Below, in pieces: positions 39,077 through 47,797 of a DNA stretch of 64,000 nucleotides. Each line of letters opens with the position of its first letter. The stretch's first letter is position 1. The DNA comes from Sphingomonadaceae bacterium (lineage in GTDB: Bacteria; Pseudomonadota; Alphaproteobacteria; Sphingomonadales; Sphingomonadaceae). The translations under genes and the position numbers were made by a program. Under the pieces are notes generated by a model. It ran no database searches and was not told where the DNA came from. It was given only the letters and a program-made list of their open reading frames with translations. The stretch spans positions 62,001 through 126,000 of the forward strand of contig RFPL01000007.1 of the NCBI GenBank assembly GCA_009926135.1, in the 5' to 3' direction.

Positions 39077-39147
39077 TCTGGCAGGTTCCTGTCCTTGGGC
39101 AGAACTTGCCCTAGCGGCGTCATTGCCAAAACGCTAGGGGGGCGAAC

Positions 39148-40110
39148 ATGAACGCGCCCTTTCAGCAGCCGGGCAAACCTGCCCTCCGCCTTCTGCTCGC
39201 CGCTCCGCGCGGCTTCTGCGCCGGTGTCGACCGGGCGATCGAGATCGTGGAACGCGCACTGACCCGCTATGGCGCGCCGGTCTACGTCCGCCACGAGATC
39301 GTGCATAACCGCTTCGTGGTCGATGGCCTGCGGGCCAAGGGCGCAGTCTTTGTCGAGGAACTGGACGAGGTGCCCGATGGCGCGCCCGTGGTGTTCAGCG
39401 CGCATGGCGTGCCGAAGGCCGTCCCCGCCGCGGCGACCGAGCGCGGGCTTGACTGGCTTGATGCCACCTGCCCGCTGGTCAGCAAGGTTCACCGCCAGGC
39501 CGAACGCCACATCGAGGCGGGGCGCCACATCCTGTTCATCGGCCACAAGGGCCACCCCGAAGTGATTGGCACGTTCGGACAGGTTCCCGAAGGCACCATC
39601 ACCCTGGTGGAGACGCTGGATGACGTTGCCACTCTTGATTTCCCGGCCGATGCTCCGCTGTCCTTCCTGACCCAGACCACGCTGTCGGTCGATGATACCG
39701 CCGAGATCGTTGCCGCCCTGCGCGGACGGTTCCCGGCCATCGCCGGGCCGAAGGCCGAGGATATCTGCTATGCCACGTCCAACCGCCAGGCCGCGGTCAA
39801 GGCGATTGCCGAGGAGTGCCAGCTGGTCCTGGTAATCGGGGCACCCAACAGCTCCAATTCGCTGCGCCTGGTCGAAGTTGCCCAGCGCTGCGGCGCGGAA
39901 GGCCGGCTGATCCAGCGCGGCAGCGAAATCGACCAGGCCTGGTTCGATGGCGTAACCACGATGGGCCTGACGGCTGGGGCTTCGGCACCGGAAACCCTGG
40001 TGCAGGAAGTGATCGACCGGATCGGCGAGTTCCGGACGGTGGAAGTCGAACAGGTCGTCACGGCCGAAGAAAAGATCGTTTTCAAGCTTCCCCGGCAACT
40101 GGCGGACTAG
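39148..40110 (+). CDS. ispH: IspH, 4-hydroxy-3-methylbut-2-enyl diphosphate reductase
   Basis: IspH makes IPP and DMAPP in the last MEP pathway step using a 4Fe-4S cluster. The three cluster cysteines are Cys24 ([12 protein letters not shown]), Cys108 (DATCPLV) and Cys207 ([10 protein letters not shown]). HEIVHN and FSAHGVP hold the substrate histidines. The 320-residue length is normal. It leads an ispH-thrB-rnhA operon that is common in alphaproteobacteria. Confidence 0.97.
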   Translation: MNAPFQQPGKPALRLLLAAPRGFCAGVDRAIEIVERALTRYGAPVYVRHEIVHNRFVVDGLRAKGAVFVEELDEVPDGAPVVFSAHGVPKAVPAAATERGLDWLDATCPLVSKVHRQAERHIEAGRHILFIGHKGHPEVIGTFGQVPEGTITLVETLDDVATLDFPADAPLSFLTQTTLSVDDTAEIVAALRGRFPAIAGPKAEDICYATSNRQAAVKAIAEECQLVLVIGAPNSSNSLRLVEVAQRCGAEGRLIQRGSEIDQAWFDGVTTMGLTAGASAPETLVQEVIDRIGEFRTVEVEQVVTAEEKIVFKLPRQLAD

Positions 40111-40119
40111 GTTCGGCGC

Positions 40120-41103
40120 GTGGCGGTCTATACCCACCTCGGGGCGGAAGTTCTGGGCCAGCTGGTGGCCGAATTCGATGTTGGCGAACTGACTTCGGTC
40201 AAGGGCATTGCCGAGGGGATTTCCAACAGCAACTGGCTGATTGAAACCACTGGCAGGAATGGGGCCGGTGCTCGCTTCATCCTGACCATGTACGAATTCC
40301 GGATCGAGGTGGAGGACCTGCCCTTCTTCCTCTCGCTGCTTGATCACCTGTCAGCCAAGGGTTGCCCGGTGCCGCGCACGATCCATGACCGGCAGGGCAA
40401 CCTCTATCGCCTGTTGGATGGCAAGGCCGTCGCCCTGATCGAGTTCCTGCCGGGAGTATCGGTCAGCGCGCCCACGCCCGGACAGGCCCATGCCGTCGGC
40501 CGGGCGCTGGCCCAGATGCAACTGGCCGCCGCCGATTTTCCAGGAGAACGCGAAAACGCCATGGGCCGGACCGAATGGCAGCGGCTGGCCAGCGAATGCG
40601 GCGCCGGTGGCTTGGCAGCGATCGACGCCGATTTTGCCGACCTGGTGGCGCGCGAACTGCCCGCCACCATTGCGCAGTGGCCCGCCGACCTGCCGCGCGG
40701 GACGATCCACGCCGACCTGTTTCCCGACAACGTGTTGATGCTGGGTAATCAAGTGACCGGCCTGATCGACTTCTACTTCGCCTGCACCGACCTGTTTGCC
40801 TATGACCTGGCGGTCACGCATGCCGCCTGGTGCTTTTCCAATGACGGCCGCCAGTTCGACGCGGCGCTCTCTGCCGCGCTTTTCGCCGGCTATGAAGAGG
40901 TCCGCCCACTTTCCACCGCCGAGCGCGCCGCTTTGCCTTTACTGGCGCGCGGGGCGTGCCTACGCTTTGCCCTGACGCGCGCCTGGGACTGGGTCAATAC
41001 GCCCGCCGATGCACTCGTGACGCGAAAGGATCCGCTGGCCTTTGGTCGCCGGCTGGCGTTCTATGCAGACCCGGCGAACGCGGCACTGTTCGCCGCCGCA
41101 TGA
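40120..41103 (+). CDS. thrB: ThrB, homoserine kinase (choline kinase-like type)
   Basis: This homoserine kinase (327 residues) is of the APH/choline-kinase fold, not the GHMP type. The start (GTG) gives [20 protein letters not shown], the standard ThrB N-terminus, then [11 protein letters not shown] for ATP binding. The kinase loop is [13 protein letters not shown] with the catalytic Asp, and the metal Asp is in GLIDFYFAC. It phosphorylates homoserine for threonine synthesis. It sits 9 bases after ispH and overlaps rnhA. Confidence 0.95.
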   Translation: MAVYTHLGAEVLGQLVAEFDVGELTSVKGIAEGISNSNWLIETTGRNGAGARFILTMYEFRIEVEDLPFFLSLLDHLSAKGCPVPRTIHDRQGNLYRLLDGKAVALIEFLPGVSVSAPTPGQAHAVGRALAQMQLAAADFPGERENAMGRTEWQRLASECGAGGLAAIDADFADLVARELPATIAQWPADLPRGTIHADLFPDNVLMLGNQVTGLIDFYFACTDLFAYDLAVTHAAWCFSNDGRQFDAALSAALFAGYEEVRPLSTAERAALPLLARGACLRFALTRAWDWVNTPADALVTRKDPLAFGRRLAFYADPANAALFAAA

Positions 41104-41540
41104 AACGGGTCGAAGTTTTCACGGATGGTGCCTGCAAGGGCAATCCCGGTCCCGGCGGTTGGGGCGCTGTGCTGCGCATGGGACAGCACGAGAGAGAAAT
41201 GTCGGGCCATGAGGCTCATACCACCAACAACCGGATGGAACTGACTGCGGTGATCCGCGCGCTGGATGCGCTGAAGGAACCGTGCCATGTCGCGCTCCAT
41301 ACCGACAGCCGTTATGTGATCGACGGGATCACCAAGTGGATCTTCGGCTGGCAGAAGAACGGCTGGACGAACTCCCAAAGGAAACCGGTCCTCAATGCCG
41401 ATCTCTGGCAGCAGCTATTGCTATCGCGCAGCCGCCATCGGATCGACTGGGTCTGGGTCAAGGGCCACGATGGCCACCCGGAAAACGAGCGGGCCGACCG
41501 CCTGGCGAGCGATGCGGCCCTCTCGGGCAAGGGCGTTTAA
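41100..41540 (+). CDS. rnhA: RnhA, ribonuclease HI
   Basis: RNase HI degrades RNA in RNA-DNA hybrids. The 146-residue protein has Asp9 ([18 protein letters not shown]), Glu47 ([10 protein letters not shown]), Asp69 (HTDSRYV) and the last Asp in [18 protein letters not shown] carries the conserved histidine. It starts inside the thrB stop (ATGA) and its TAA overlaps the stop of the convergent yegP-like gene. Confidence 0.97.
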   Translation: MKRVEVFTDGACKGNPGPGGWGAVLRMGQHEREMSGHEAHTTNNRMELTAVIRALDALKEPCHVALHTDSRYVIDGITKWIFGWQKNGWTNSQRKPVLNADLWQQLLLSRSRHRIDWVWVKGHDGHPENERADRLASDAALSGKGV

Positions 41541-41719
41541 GCGACAGTCGTATCGACCACTTCGGCAACGGGGCCGTTCTTGAGGATCGATTCGATGGCG
41601 TTCTGCGCGCTGGCCTTGCTGCTGTAGCCTTCGGTCCAGAAGATCGTTTCCGAATTGTAGCAGAAGTAGGCGACAAACTCGCCAGCCTTGTTTTTGCGGA
41701 TTTCGAAACGGTGAGCCAT
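41537..41719 (-). CDS. YegP-like DUF1508 (UPF0339) protein
   Basis: The 60-residue protein is a single DUF1508 unit: [20 protein letters not shown] and [16 protein letters not shown]. coli YegP has two such repeats, while many alphaproteobacteria have one. The role is not known; the fold is a small beta-alpha unit. It is convergent with rnhA, with overlapping stops. Confidence 0.87.
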   Translation of the reverse strand: MAHRFEIRKNKAGEFVAYFCYNSETIFWTEGYSSKASAQNAIESILKNGPVAEVVDTTVA

Positions 41720-41780
41720 GTCGGATATGCCTTCCAGGTTGCAACGCCCCCATGCAACCTAGCGGTAAACCCGTGATTCG

Positions 41781-42866
41781 CTAGCAGAATCTTTTCGGAT
41801 CATAGGGTTGCGGATCAACCGCCGGCGAAGGCTCGCCGCGCAGCAGCGCGCAGGCAAGGTCCGCTGCGGCCGGGGCAGTCTGGATCCCGAATCCGCCTTG
41901 CCCGGCAAACCAGAAGAAGCCGGAGACGAGGGGGTCGAAGCCATAGACCGGCAGCCGATCCGGCGCGAAGGAACGCAGGCCGGCCCAGCGATGCTCGATC
42001 CGCGTGATCGGCCAGTCGACGACGTGTTCGAACCGGTCAATCGCCAGCGCCACGTCCAGCTCTTCCGGCGCGGCATCGCATGGCGTGCAGGGGGTTTCGT
42101 CATGCGGGCTCAGCCACAGCCGTCCAGCCTCGGGCTTGAAATAGAACAGCCCGTCGATCCCCAGCACCAGTGGCAAGTCAGCCGGTGGGCCGTCCGCCAG
42201 CCGCAACTGGGCAACGGTGCGGCGGAATGGCTGAATGCCGAGCGGCTTCACGCCCGCCAGTTCGGCAACCGGATCGGCCCAGGCCCCGGCGGCGTTGACC
42301 AGCACGGCTGCCTGCGCCGCTCGTCCGTCCGCCATTGTCAGCTGCCAGACACCTCCGACGCGTTCGGCTCCGGCCAATTCAGCCCGGGTCCACAGCTCCG
42401 TCCCGCCGTGCCGCGCAGCCGCAAGCCAGTGTTGGTGCAAGCCGGCAACATCGATATCGCTGCAATCGGGTTCATAGGCGCCTGCGATCCATTCGCTGCG
42501 CAGCCCCGGCAAGCGGGCTTCGAGCGCGCCGCGATCAAGATCGTCAACCCGCACCCCCAGCGCCCGGAATTCCTCTTTAAAGGCCTTGAGCTCCGGCAAT
42601 TCGCCCTGCCGCGCCAACGTCAGCGCGCCGCGCGGGCTGAGGAAGCCATGCTGCTGCAGAAACGGGCCCGAAGCTGTAGTCAGCGGCTGGACCTGCGGCC
42701 CGCCATAGCTTTCGGTCCAGAACGCGGCTGAGCGCCCGGTCGAGTGATAGCCGGGCCGCTCCTCTGCCTCGAGCAGCAGCACCCGGCCATGCGCGGCCAG
42801 CCCGGCAGCGATCGAAGCTCCGGCTATTCCCGCTCCGACAATGGCGAAATCAAACTGCACGCTCAT
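41781..42866 (-). CDS. FAD-dependent amino-acid/glycine oxidase-type oxidoreductase (DAO family)
   Basis: The 361-residue protein starts with the FAD-binding fold (FAIVGAGIAGASIAAGLAAH then LLLEAEERPGYHSTGRSAAF). HSTGRSAA is typical of the DAO family of D-amino acid and glycine oxidases. The C-terminal WAGLRSFAPDRLPVYG and WFAGQGGFGIQTAPAAADL match the same group. The substrate is unknown; no signal peptide is seen. It is coupled to the hydrolase gene upstream by ATGA. Confidence 0.88.
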   Translation of the reverse strand: MSVQFDFAIVGAGIAGASIAAGLAAHGRVLLLEAEERPGYHSTGRSAAFWTESYGGPQVQPLTTASGPFLQQHGFLSPRGALTLARQGELPELKAFKEEFRALGVRVDDLDRGALEARLPGLRSEWIAGAYEPDCSDIDVAGLHQHWLAAARHGGTELWTRAELAGAERVGGVWQLTMADGRAAQAAVLVNAAGAWADPVAELAGVKPLGIQPFRRTVAQLRLADGPPADLPLVLGIDGLFYFKPEAGRLWLSPHDETPCTPCDAAPEELDVALAIDRFEHVVDWPITRIEHRWAGLRSFAPDRLPVYGFDPLVSGFFWFAGQGGFGIQTAPAAADLACALLRGEPSPAVDPQPYDPKRFC

Positions 42867-43801
42867 GCCGTGGCCCTTGCCAGAAAGGCATCGATGCGCG
42901 CCAGTGCTTCCAGCCGCACCGGATCAGCCTCGCGCAGGATCTCGTGTCTGGCGCGTTCGCCAAAGTTGACCAGTTCGCAGTGCGGCAAGCGTGCGGCGGC
43001 GCGGGCGCTGGCCTTGTAGCTGACCAGCGCATCCTCGTCTGTCGCCAGCAGCAGCACTGGCTGCCTGACCCCGGCCAGCACATCCGACCGGCCGAGCCAG
43101 CGCATCGAGGCATAGGCCCGCTCAACCCAGCGCCACGAGCCCGGGCCCATGACCAGTTCGGGACGCATCTCGCGCCACCACAATTCGTCGGCGTAACGCT
43201 CAGGATCGTGCGTGAGCAGTTCTCCCCGGGCGTCGGGCGGCTGACCCGGCTTCTCGCTCCACTTCCAGGCAGGCCGGGCCGGATCGCCGAGCCGGCACAT
43301 CAGCGATGCCAGGCCCTGCATCAGCAGATCGGGCATATTGCCATCGCGCAGCCCCAGCATCGGCACGCAGAGCACCAGCGCGGCGGGATTGATTGCCTTG
43401 GCGGCCGCGGCGCGCAAGGCCAGGTGCCCGCCCATCGAATGGCCGATCGCGATCTGCGGCCCCGGTGCTTGCGCTGCCCAATCCCGCCACAGTGCCGCCA
43501 GATCGTCGATCCAGACGGCATAGTCGCAGACATGGCCGGTATAGGGATCCTTGCCGAGCCGGCCCGATCCGCCCTGCCCGCGCCAGTCAAAGGCGGTGAC
43601 GGCCCAGCCCTGCTGATGCCAGTGCGCCAGCGCCTCCAGATACTTTTCGTAGAAATCCCCTCGCCCGCTCATGAACAGGATCGCACCGCGCGGGCTGGGA
43701 TGGGGCCAGTCGATCCGCCGGATTGCATGGCCATCAGGGGCAATCCAGTGCCCTTCCACTGCCTCGACTGGAATGACCCGGCGATTGATAGCAGCGGACA
43801 T
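42863..43801 (-). CDS. Alpha/beta hydrolase (lysophospholipase/monoglyceride lipase-like)
   Basis: The 312-residue protein resembles PldB-type serine hydrolases. FDWRGQGGSGR is the loop after strand 4, GHSMGGHLAL holds the nucleophile serine, and ARHEILRE carries the catalytic histidine. ATG 43801 gives MSAAINRRVIPVEAVEG and has better context than codons further upstream. It may act on lysophospholipids or monoglycerides. It shares a transcript with the FAD oxidoreductase gene. Confidence 0.88.
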   Translation of the reverse strand: MSAAINRRVIPVEAVEGHWIAPDGHAIRRIDWPHPSPRGAILFMSGRGDFYEKYLEALAHWHQQGWAVTAFDWRGQGGSGRLGKDPYTGHVCDYAVWIDDLAALWRDWAAQAPGPQIAIGHSMGGHLALRAAAAKAINPAALVLCVPMLGLRDGNMPDLLMQGLASLMCRLGDPARPAWKWSEKPGQPPDARGELLTHDPERYADELWWREMRPELVMGPGSWRWVERAYASMRWLGRSDVLAGVRQPVLLLATDEDALVSYKASARAAARLPHCELVNFGERARHEILREADPVRLEALARIDAFLARATA

Positions 43802-43862
43802 TTGGCTAATTCCAGCCTCTTGGCGGTGGTTACTTTTTGGTAAGCCCTGCCCTGTATCCATG

Positions 43863-43878
43863 CCCCTGATACCAGGGG
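43863..43878 (+). promoter_or_regulatory. Small hairpin over the cpaA ribosome site
   Basis: CCCCTG (43863-43868) and CAGGGG (43873-43878) are a perfect 6-bp inverted repeat with an ATAC loop, ending 7 bases before the cpaA ATG. The right arm covers the GGGGGCGGGC ribosome-site region, so it could limit translation of the prepilin peptidase. Confidence 0.4.
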
Positions 43879-43885
43879 GCGGGCA

Positions 43886-44386
43886 ATGCCGAACGTCGAA
43901 TTTCAATACGTACTGCTGGGGGCCTTGGCAATCGCGCTAGTGGTTGCCGCCTTTACCGATATCCGCCGCCGGCAGATCGACAATTGGCTTAACGCCGCAA
44001 TCGCCCTGACCGCGCCGGTCTATTGGTGGACCACCGGGCTTGACCTGTGGCCAGGCGTTGCCTGGCAGCTGGGAATTGCCGTGCTGACCTTTGCGATCAG
44101 CGCCGGACTGTTCGCGCTGCGGGCGATGGGCGGCGGTGACGTCAAGCTGTTGACCGCGCTGGCGCTGTGGATCGCCCCGGCGGCGTTTGTGAAGCTGATC
44201 ATCGTGATGTCGCTGCTGGGCGGGGTGCTGACCCTGGTCCTGGCGGTCTGGCATGCGATGCGCGGCCACCGCGAGCGGTTGGCCGTGCCCTATGGGGTAG
44301 CAATTTCCTCGGCCGGACTGTGGGTTCTCGCCAGTCAATTTCTGCCGGCGTTGCAGACCGCTGCCACTGCCGGGGCGACGGGGTGA
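43886..44386 (+). CDS. cpaA: CpaA/TadV, A24-type prepilin peptidase
   Basis: CpaA is the aspartic protease that cleaves Flp prepilins at the inner membrane. The 166-residue protein has about five membrane segments and the two active-site aspartates, one in AFTDIRRRQIDNWLN and one in the GxGD motif GGGDVKLLTA. It leads the Tad/Cpa operon. No flp pilin gene precedes it, so the pilin must be elsewhere. Confidence 0.93.
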   Translation: MPNVEFQYVLLGALAIALVVAAFTDIRRRQIDNWLNAAIALTAPVYWWTTGLDLWPGVAWQLGIAVLTFAISAGLFALRAMGGGDVKLLTALALWIAPAAFVKLIIVMSLLGGVLTLVLAVWHAMRGHRERLAVPYGVAISSAGLWVLASQFLPALQTAATAGATG

Positions 44387-44458
44387 ACCGGATTTTAACC
44401 ACTTCGTTGCATTACACGATTTCAATCTTGGTGTTTTTTCTAGGGGGCTTGCAAAGCC

Positions 44459-45481
44459 ATGGATAAGAAGAAGCTGATGTTGCTGCTTGGCGCACTGGTC
44501 GTTGCGATCGGTACTGCCATGGCTGCGAGGAGCCTGTTTGCCGGGGCTAATGCGCCCCAGGCCAATGCTGCCCAGCAAGTTCCCCAGGGCCCGAAGGTCC
44601 TGGTCGCCCAGCGGGCACTGCCGGTGGGTACGATCATCACCGCGGACTCAATTTCGTTCCAGGCCTGGCCGAAGGAAATGGTGCAGGACGCCTATTTCAT
44701 CGATGGCGAAGCCGACATGAACAAGCTGCTTGGCACCGTGGTCCGCTATCCGGTCACGGCTGGCCAGCCAGTCACGCAGGGCGCGCTCGTTTCGCCGGGT
44801 GACCGCAGCTTCCTGGCCGCAGCATTGGGCCCGGGCATGCGCGCCGTGACCATCCCGGTCTCGCAGAAGACCGGCGTCGGCGGTTTCGTCTTCCCGGGTG
44901 ACCACGTCGACCTGGTACTGACGCAGACCGTTCGCGGCGACAGCGGCAGCCAGGATACGCTCAAGACCGCCGAAACGATCCTGCGCAATGTTCGCGTGCT
45001 GGCCACCGACCAGTCGACCGAGACTGAAATCGTCGAAGGCAAGACCGTGGTCCGCGGCTTCCGCACCATCACGGTCGAAGTGACGCCGAAGATCGCCGAA
45101 AAGGTCGCCGTGGCCCAGACGATCGGTACGATCAGCCTGGCGCTGCGCAGCCTGGCCGACAACCAGGCCGAGCTCGATCAGGCGATTGCCAGCGGCACGG
45201 TCAAGGTACCGTCCGGCGCTAGCAAGGAGCAGGAAGAAAAGCTGCTTGGCCAGGCGCTCAACCGCCCGCTCGACGCCGGCAGCACCTTCGTTACCGGTGG
45301 CGACGTGTCGCGCTTCCAGCGCCGCAGCGTGCCGGTTGCGCCGACGACCATGGGCCGCGCCGCACCTGCGGCAGGTCCGGCTGCCGGCCCGGCTGCGGCT
45401 TTTGCAGCGGTCCCGCAGGGCCCTGTGGTTCGCGTGACCCGCGGCAAGACTACCTCTGTCGAACAGGTCGGGAGGCGTTGA
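44459..45481 (+). CDS. cpaB: CpaB/RcpC, Tad pilus assembly protein (SAF domain)
   Basis: The 340-residue protein has one N-terminal membrane anchor (LMLLLGALVVAIGTAMAARS), then an SAF domain (VLVAQRALPVGTIITADSIS) and the RcpC domain (MRAVTIPVSQKTGVGGFVFP). It is thought to work with the secretin at the periplasmic side. The C-terminus is Ala/Pro-rich. A 72-base gap with TTTTAACCAC separates it from cpaA, so it may have its own promoter. Confidence 0.93.
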   Translation: MDKKKLMLLLGALVVAIGTAMAARSLFAGANAPQANAAQQVPQGPKVLVAQRALPVGTIITADSISFQAWPKEMVQDAYFIDGEADMNKLLGTVVRYPVTAGQPVTQGALVSPGDRSFLAAALGPGMRAVTIPVSQKTGVGGFVFPGDHVDLVLTQTVRGDSGSQDTLKTAETILRNVRVLATDQSTETEIVEGKTVVRGFRTITVEVTPKIAEKVAVAQTIGTISLALRSLADNQAELDQAIASGTVKVPSGASKEQEEKLLGQALNRPLDAGSTFVTGGDVSRFQRRSVPVAPTTMGRAAPAAGPAAGPAAAFAAVPQGPVVRVTRGKTTSVEQVGRR

Positions 45482-45482
45482 G

Positions 45483-47126
45483 ATGAACCGTCCCCGCAAC
45501 CCCGCCGCGATCGCCCTCAAGAAAGGCAACCCGATGAAACGCCTTGCCACCACCCTGCTCAGCGCAAGCTGCATGCTGGCCCCGCTGGCCCTGGTTTCTG
45601 CCCCGGCGGCAGTTCAGGCCCAGTCGCTGAGCCGCCCGGCCAATGAAGTTGTGCTGTCGATCGGCCGCGGCCAGCTCGTCACGGTCGGCGGCAACATGGC
45701 TGACGTTTTCGTCGCCAATGACTCGGTTGCCGATGTCCAGGTCAAGTCGCAGCGTCAGCTCTATGTCTTCGGCAAGGCTGGCGGCGAGACCACGGTCTAT
45801 GCCAGCAATGCTGCTGGCGACATCATCTGGTCCGCCAATGTCCGCGTCGGCTCGAACATCGACAGCGTCGACACGATGCTGCGGATGGCCATGCCCGACG
45901 CCAAGGTTGCCGTCTCCACCATGGGGACCAACACCTTCCTGCTGACCGGCACGATTGCCTCGCCCGAAGATGCCTCGGAAGCCAAGCGGCTGGTCGAAGC
46001 CTTTGTCGGCAAGGACGCCAACGTCATCACGCGGCTCAAGACCGCGACCCCGCTGCAGGTCAACCTGCGCGTCAAGTTCGCCGAAGTCAGCCGCACCCTG
46101 GTCAAGTCGCTTGGGGTGAACCTCACCTCGATCGATGGCAGCTCGGGCATGCAGTTCGGGGTTGGTCAAGGGCGCGCCTTTGCGCCGACGATGTATGCCG
46201 GACAGAACCAGGCGCTCGGCGTTGGCAACCAGGTCAAGCTCCAGGTTCCCGACCTCAACAAGCCAGGCCAGTTCAAGGAAATCAACGGCTCTTCGGTGAC
46301 GCCTGCGACGCTCGGATCGACGCTGGCCATGCAAACGAAGTTGTTCGGGTTGGACCTGCTCGGCGCACTCGACATGGGCGAATCGCTCGGTCTGGTGACC
46401 AGCCTGTCAGAACCGAACCTGACCGCCCTGTCGGGCGAGACGGCAGACTTCCTGGCGGGCGGCGAATATCCGATCCCGATCAGCCAGGGCCTGGGTTCAA
46501 CTTCCGTCGAATACAAGCGCTTCGGCGTCAGCCTGGCCTATACCCCGACCGTGCTGGCCAATGGCCGGATCTCGATGCGGGTCCGTCCGGAAGTATCCGA
46601 ACTGTCCAGCCAGGGCTCGATCACGCTTAACGGCTTCCAGGTGCCGGCCCTGACCGTGCGCCGCGCCGAAACCACGATCGAGCTGGGCTCTGGCCAGAGC
46701 TTCATGATCGCCGGACTGATGGGCAACAGTGCCCAGAACACGGTCAAGAAGATGCCGGGTGCCGGTGATCTGCCGATCCTGGGTTCGCTGTTCCGTTCGA
46801 CCAATTTCCAGCGCGGCGAAACCGAACTGGTGATCGTGGTGACCCCCTATCTGGTCAACCCGGTCGATGCCAACGACATCAAGCTGCCGACCGATGGCTT
46901 CCAGAGCCCGAACGACATCCAGCGGATCTTCGGCAATCAGGAAAACAACGGCCAGTCGGGTGCCAGCCGCCCGCTGCCGAGTGCCGCACCGGCCAACGCG
47001 CCTGCCCCCAAGGTGGGTGAGCTCGATACGCCGCCGGCGATCCGTCCGCTCGATGACAAGCGCTCCAAGAAGAAGTCACGCACCGCTGCTGCCGAAGCCG
47101 CGGCGCCCGGCTTCAGCATGAACTGA
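45483..47126 (+). CDS. cpaC: CpaC/RcpA, Tad pilus secretin
   Basis: CpaC forms the outer-membrane pore of the Tad pilus. The 547-residue product has a signal peptide that begins at the second Met (MKRLATTLLSAS..., codon 18), then a BON-like/pilus-associated N domain and the secretin domain (VPALTVRRAETTIELGSGQS, GDLPILGSLFRS, ELVIVVTPYLVNP). Two starts have ribosome sites: ATG 45483 (GGGAGG, 7 bases) and ATG 45534 (AAAGG, 8 bases). The second gives a cleaner signal peptide. Confidence 0.94.
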   Translation: MNRPRNPAAIALKKGNPMKRLATTLLSASCMLAPLALVSAPAAVQAQSLSRPANEVVLSIGRGQLVTVGGNMADVFVANDSVADVQVKSQRQLYVFGKAGGETTVYASNAAGDIIWSANVRVGSNIDSVDTMLRMAMPDAKVAVSTMGTNTFLLTGTIASPEDASEAKRLVEAFVGKDANVITRLKTATPLQVNLRVKFAEVSRTLVKSLGVNLTSIDGSSGMQFGVGQGRAFAPTMYAGQNQALGVGNQVKLQVPDLNKPGQFKEINGSSVTPATLGSTLAMQTKLFGLDLLGALDMGESLGLVTSLSEPNLTALSGETADFLAGGEYPIPISQGLGSTSVEYKRFGVSLAYTPTVLANGRISMRVRPEVSELSSQGSITLNGFQVPALTVRRAETTIELGSGQSFMIAGLMGNSAQNTVKKMPGAGDLPILGSLFRSTNFQRGETELVIVVTPYLVNPVDANDIKLPTDGFQSPNDIQRIFGNQENNGQSGASRPLPSAAPANAPAPKVGELDTPPAIRPLDDKRSKKKSRTAAAEAAAPGFSMN

Positions 47127-47140
47127 GAGAGGTGATGACC

Positions 47141-47794
47141 ATGCGTAGTTTCCAGAATCGCAAGGCGCTTGGCGCCGCCCTCGCCCTCTCGCTGGGTTCG
47201 ATGCTCGCCGGTTGCGGTGGCATGCCGCAGAACCAGCAGCTTGAAAGCGTCCATCAGCCGGTGGTCAGCCGCACCAATTATACGTTCGACGTAACGACCA
47301 ACCCGGGCGGTCTCTCGCTTCCCGAAGCCCGCCGCCTGGCTGGCTGGTTCGAAGCGATGGACCTGCGCTATGGTGATCGCATCGCGATCGACGATCCGCT
47401 CTCCAGCGGGGCCACCCGTGCGGCAGTTGAAGCTGTTGCCGGCCGCTTTGGCCTGCTGGTCAGCGATACCGCACCGGTCACGCCGGGCGCGGTCAATGCC
47501 GGTACCGCCCGGATTGTGGTGACCCGCTCGACGGCGACTGTTCCGGGCTGCCCGGACTGGTCGGCCAAGTCGGACGCCAATCTGAAGAACGCCACGAGCA
47601 GCAATTACGGCTGCGCCTCGAACGCGAACCTGGCGGCGATGGTGGCCGATCCCGAGCACCTGCTCAAGGGCGCCAACAGCACTGGCCGGACCGCGGTGAT
47701 GAGCAGCAACAAGGCGATCGACGTCTATCGCGAAGCCAAGCCCACGGGCGAAGGCGGCCTCAAGGAAAACAACACCCAGAAGGGCGGGAAGTAA
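47141..47794 (+). CDS. cpaD: CpaD, Tad pilus assembly lipoprotein
   Basis: The 217-residue protein has a signal peptide with lipobox SMLAGC (Cys about 25) and the CpaD domain; GCPDWSAKSDANLKNATSSN is a typical CpaD stretch. It likely helps place the secretin in the outer membrane. GTG 47132, ATG 47135 and ATG 47141 are in frame; ATG 47141 lies 8 bases after AGAGAGG and is preferred. The Tad gene order is conserved here. Confidence 0.92.
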   Translation: MRSFQNRKALGAALALSLGSMLAGCGGMPQNQQLESVHQPVVSRTNYTFDVTTNPGGLSLPEARRLAGWFEAMDLRYGDRIAIDDPLSSGATRAAVEAVAGRFGLLVSDTAPVTPGAVNAGTARIVVTRSTATVPGCPDWSAKSDANLKNATSSNYGCASNANLAAMVADPEHLLKGANSTGRTAVMSSNKAIDVYREAKPTGEGGLKENNTQKGGK

Positions 47795-47797
47795 GCC

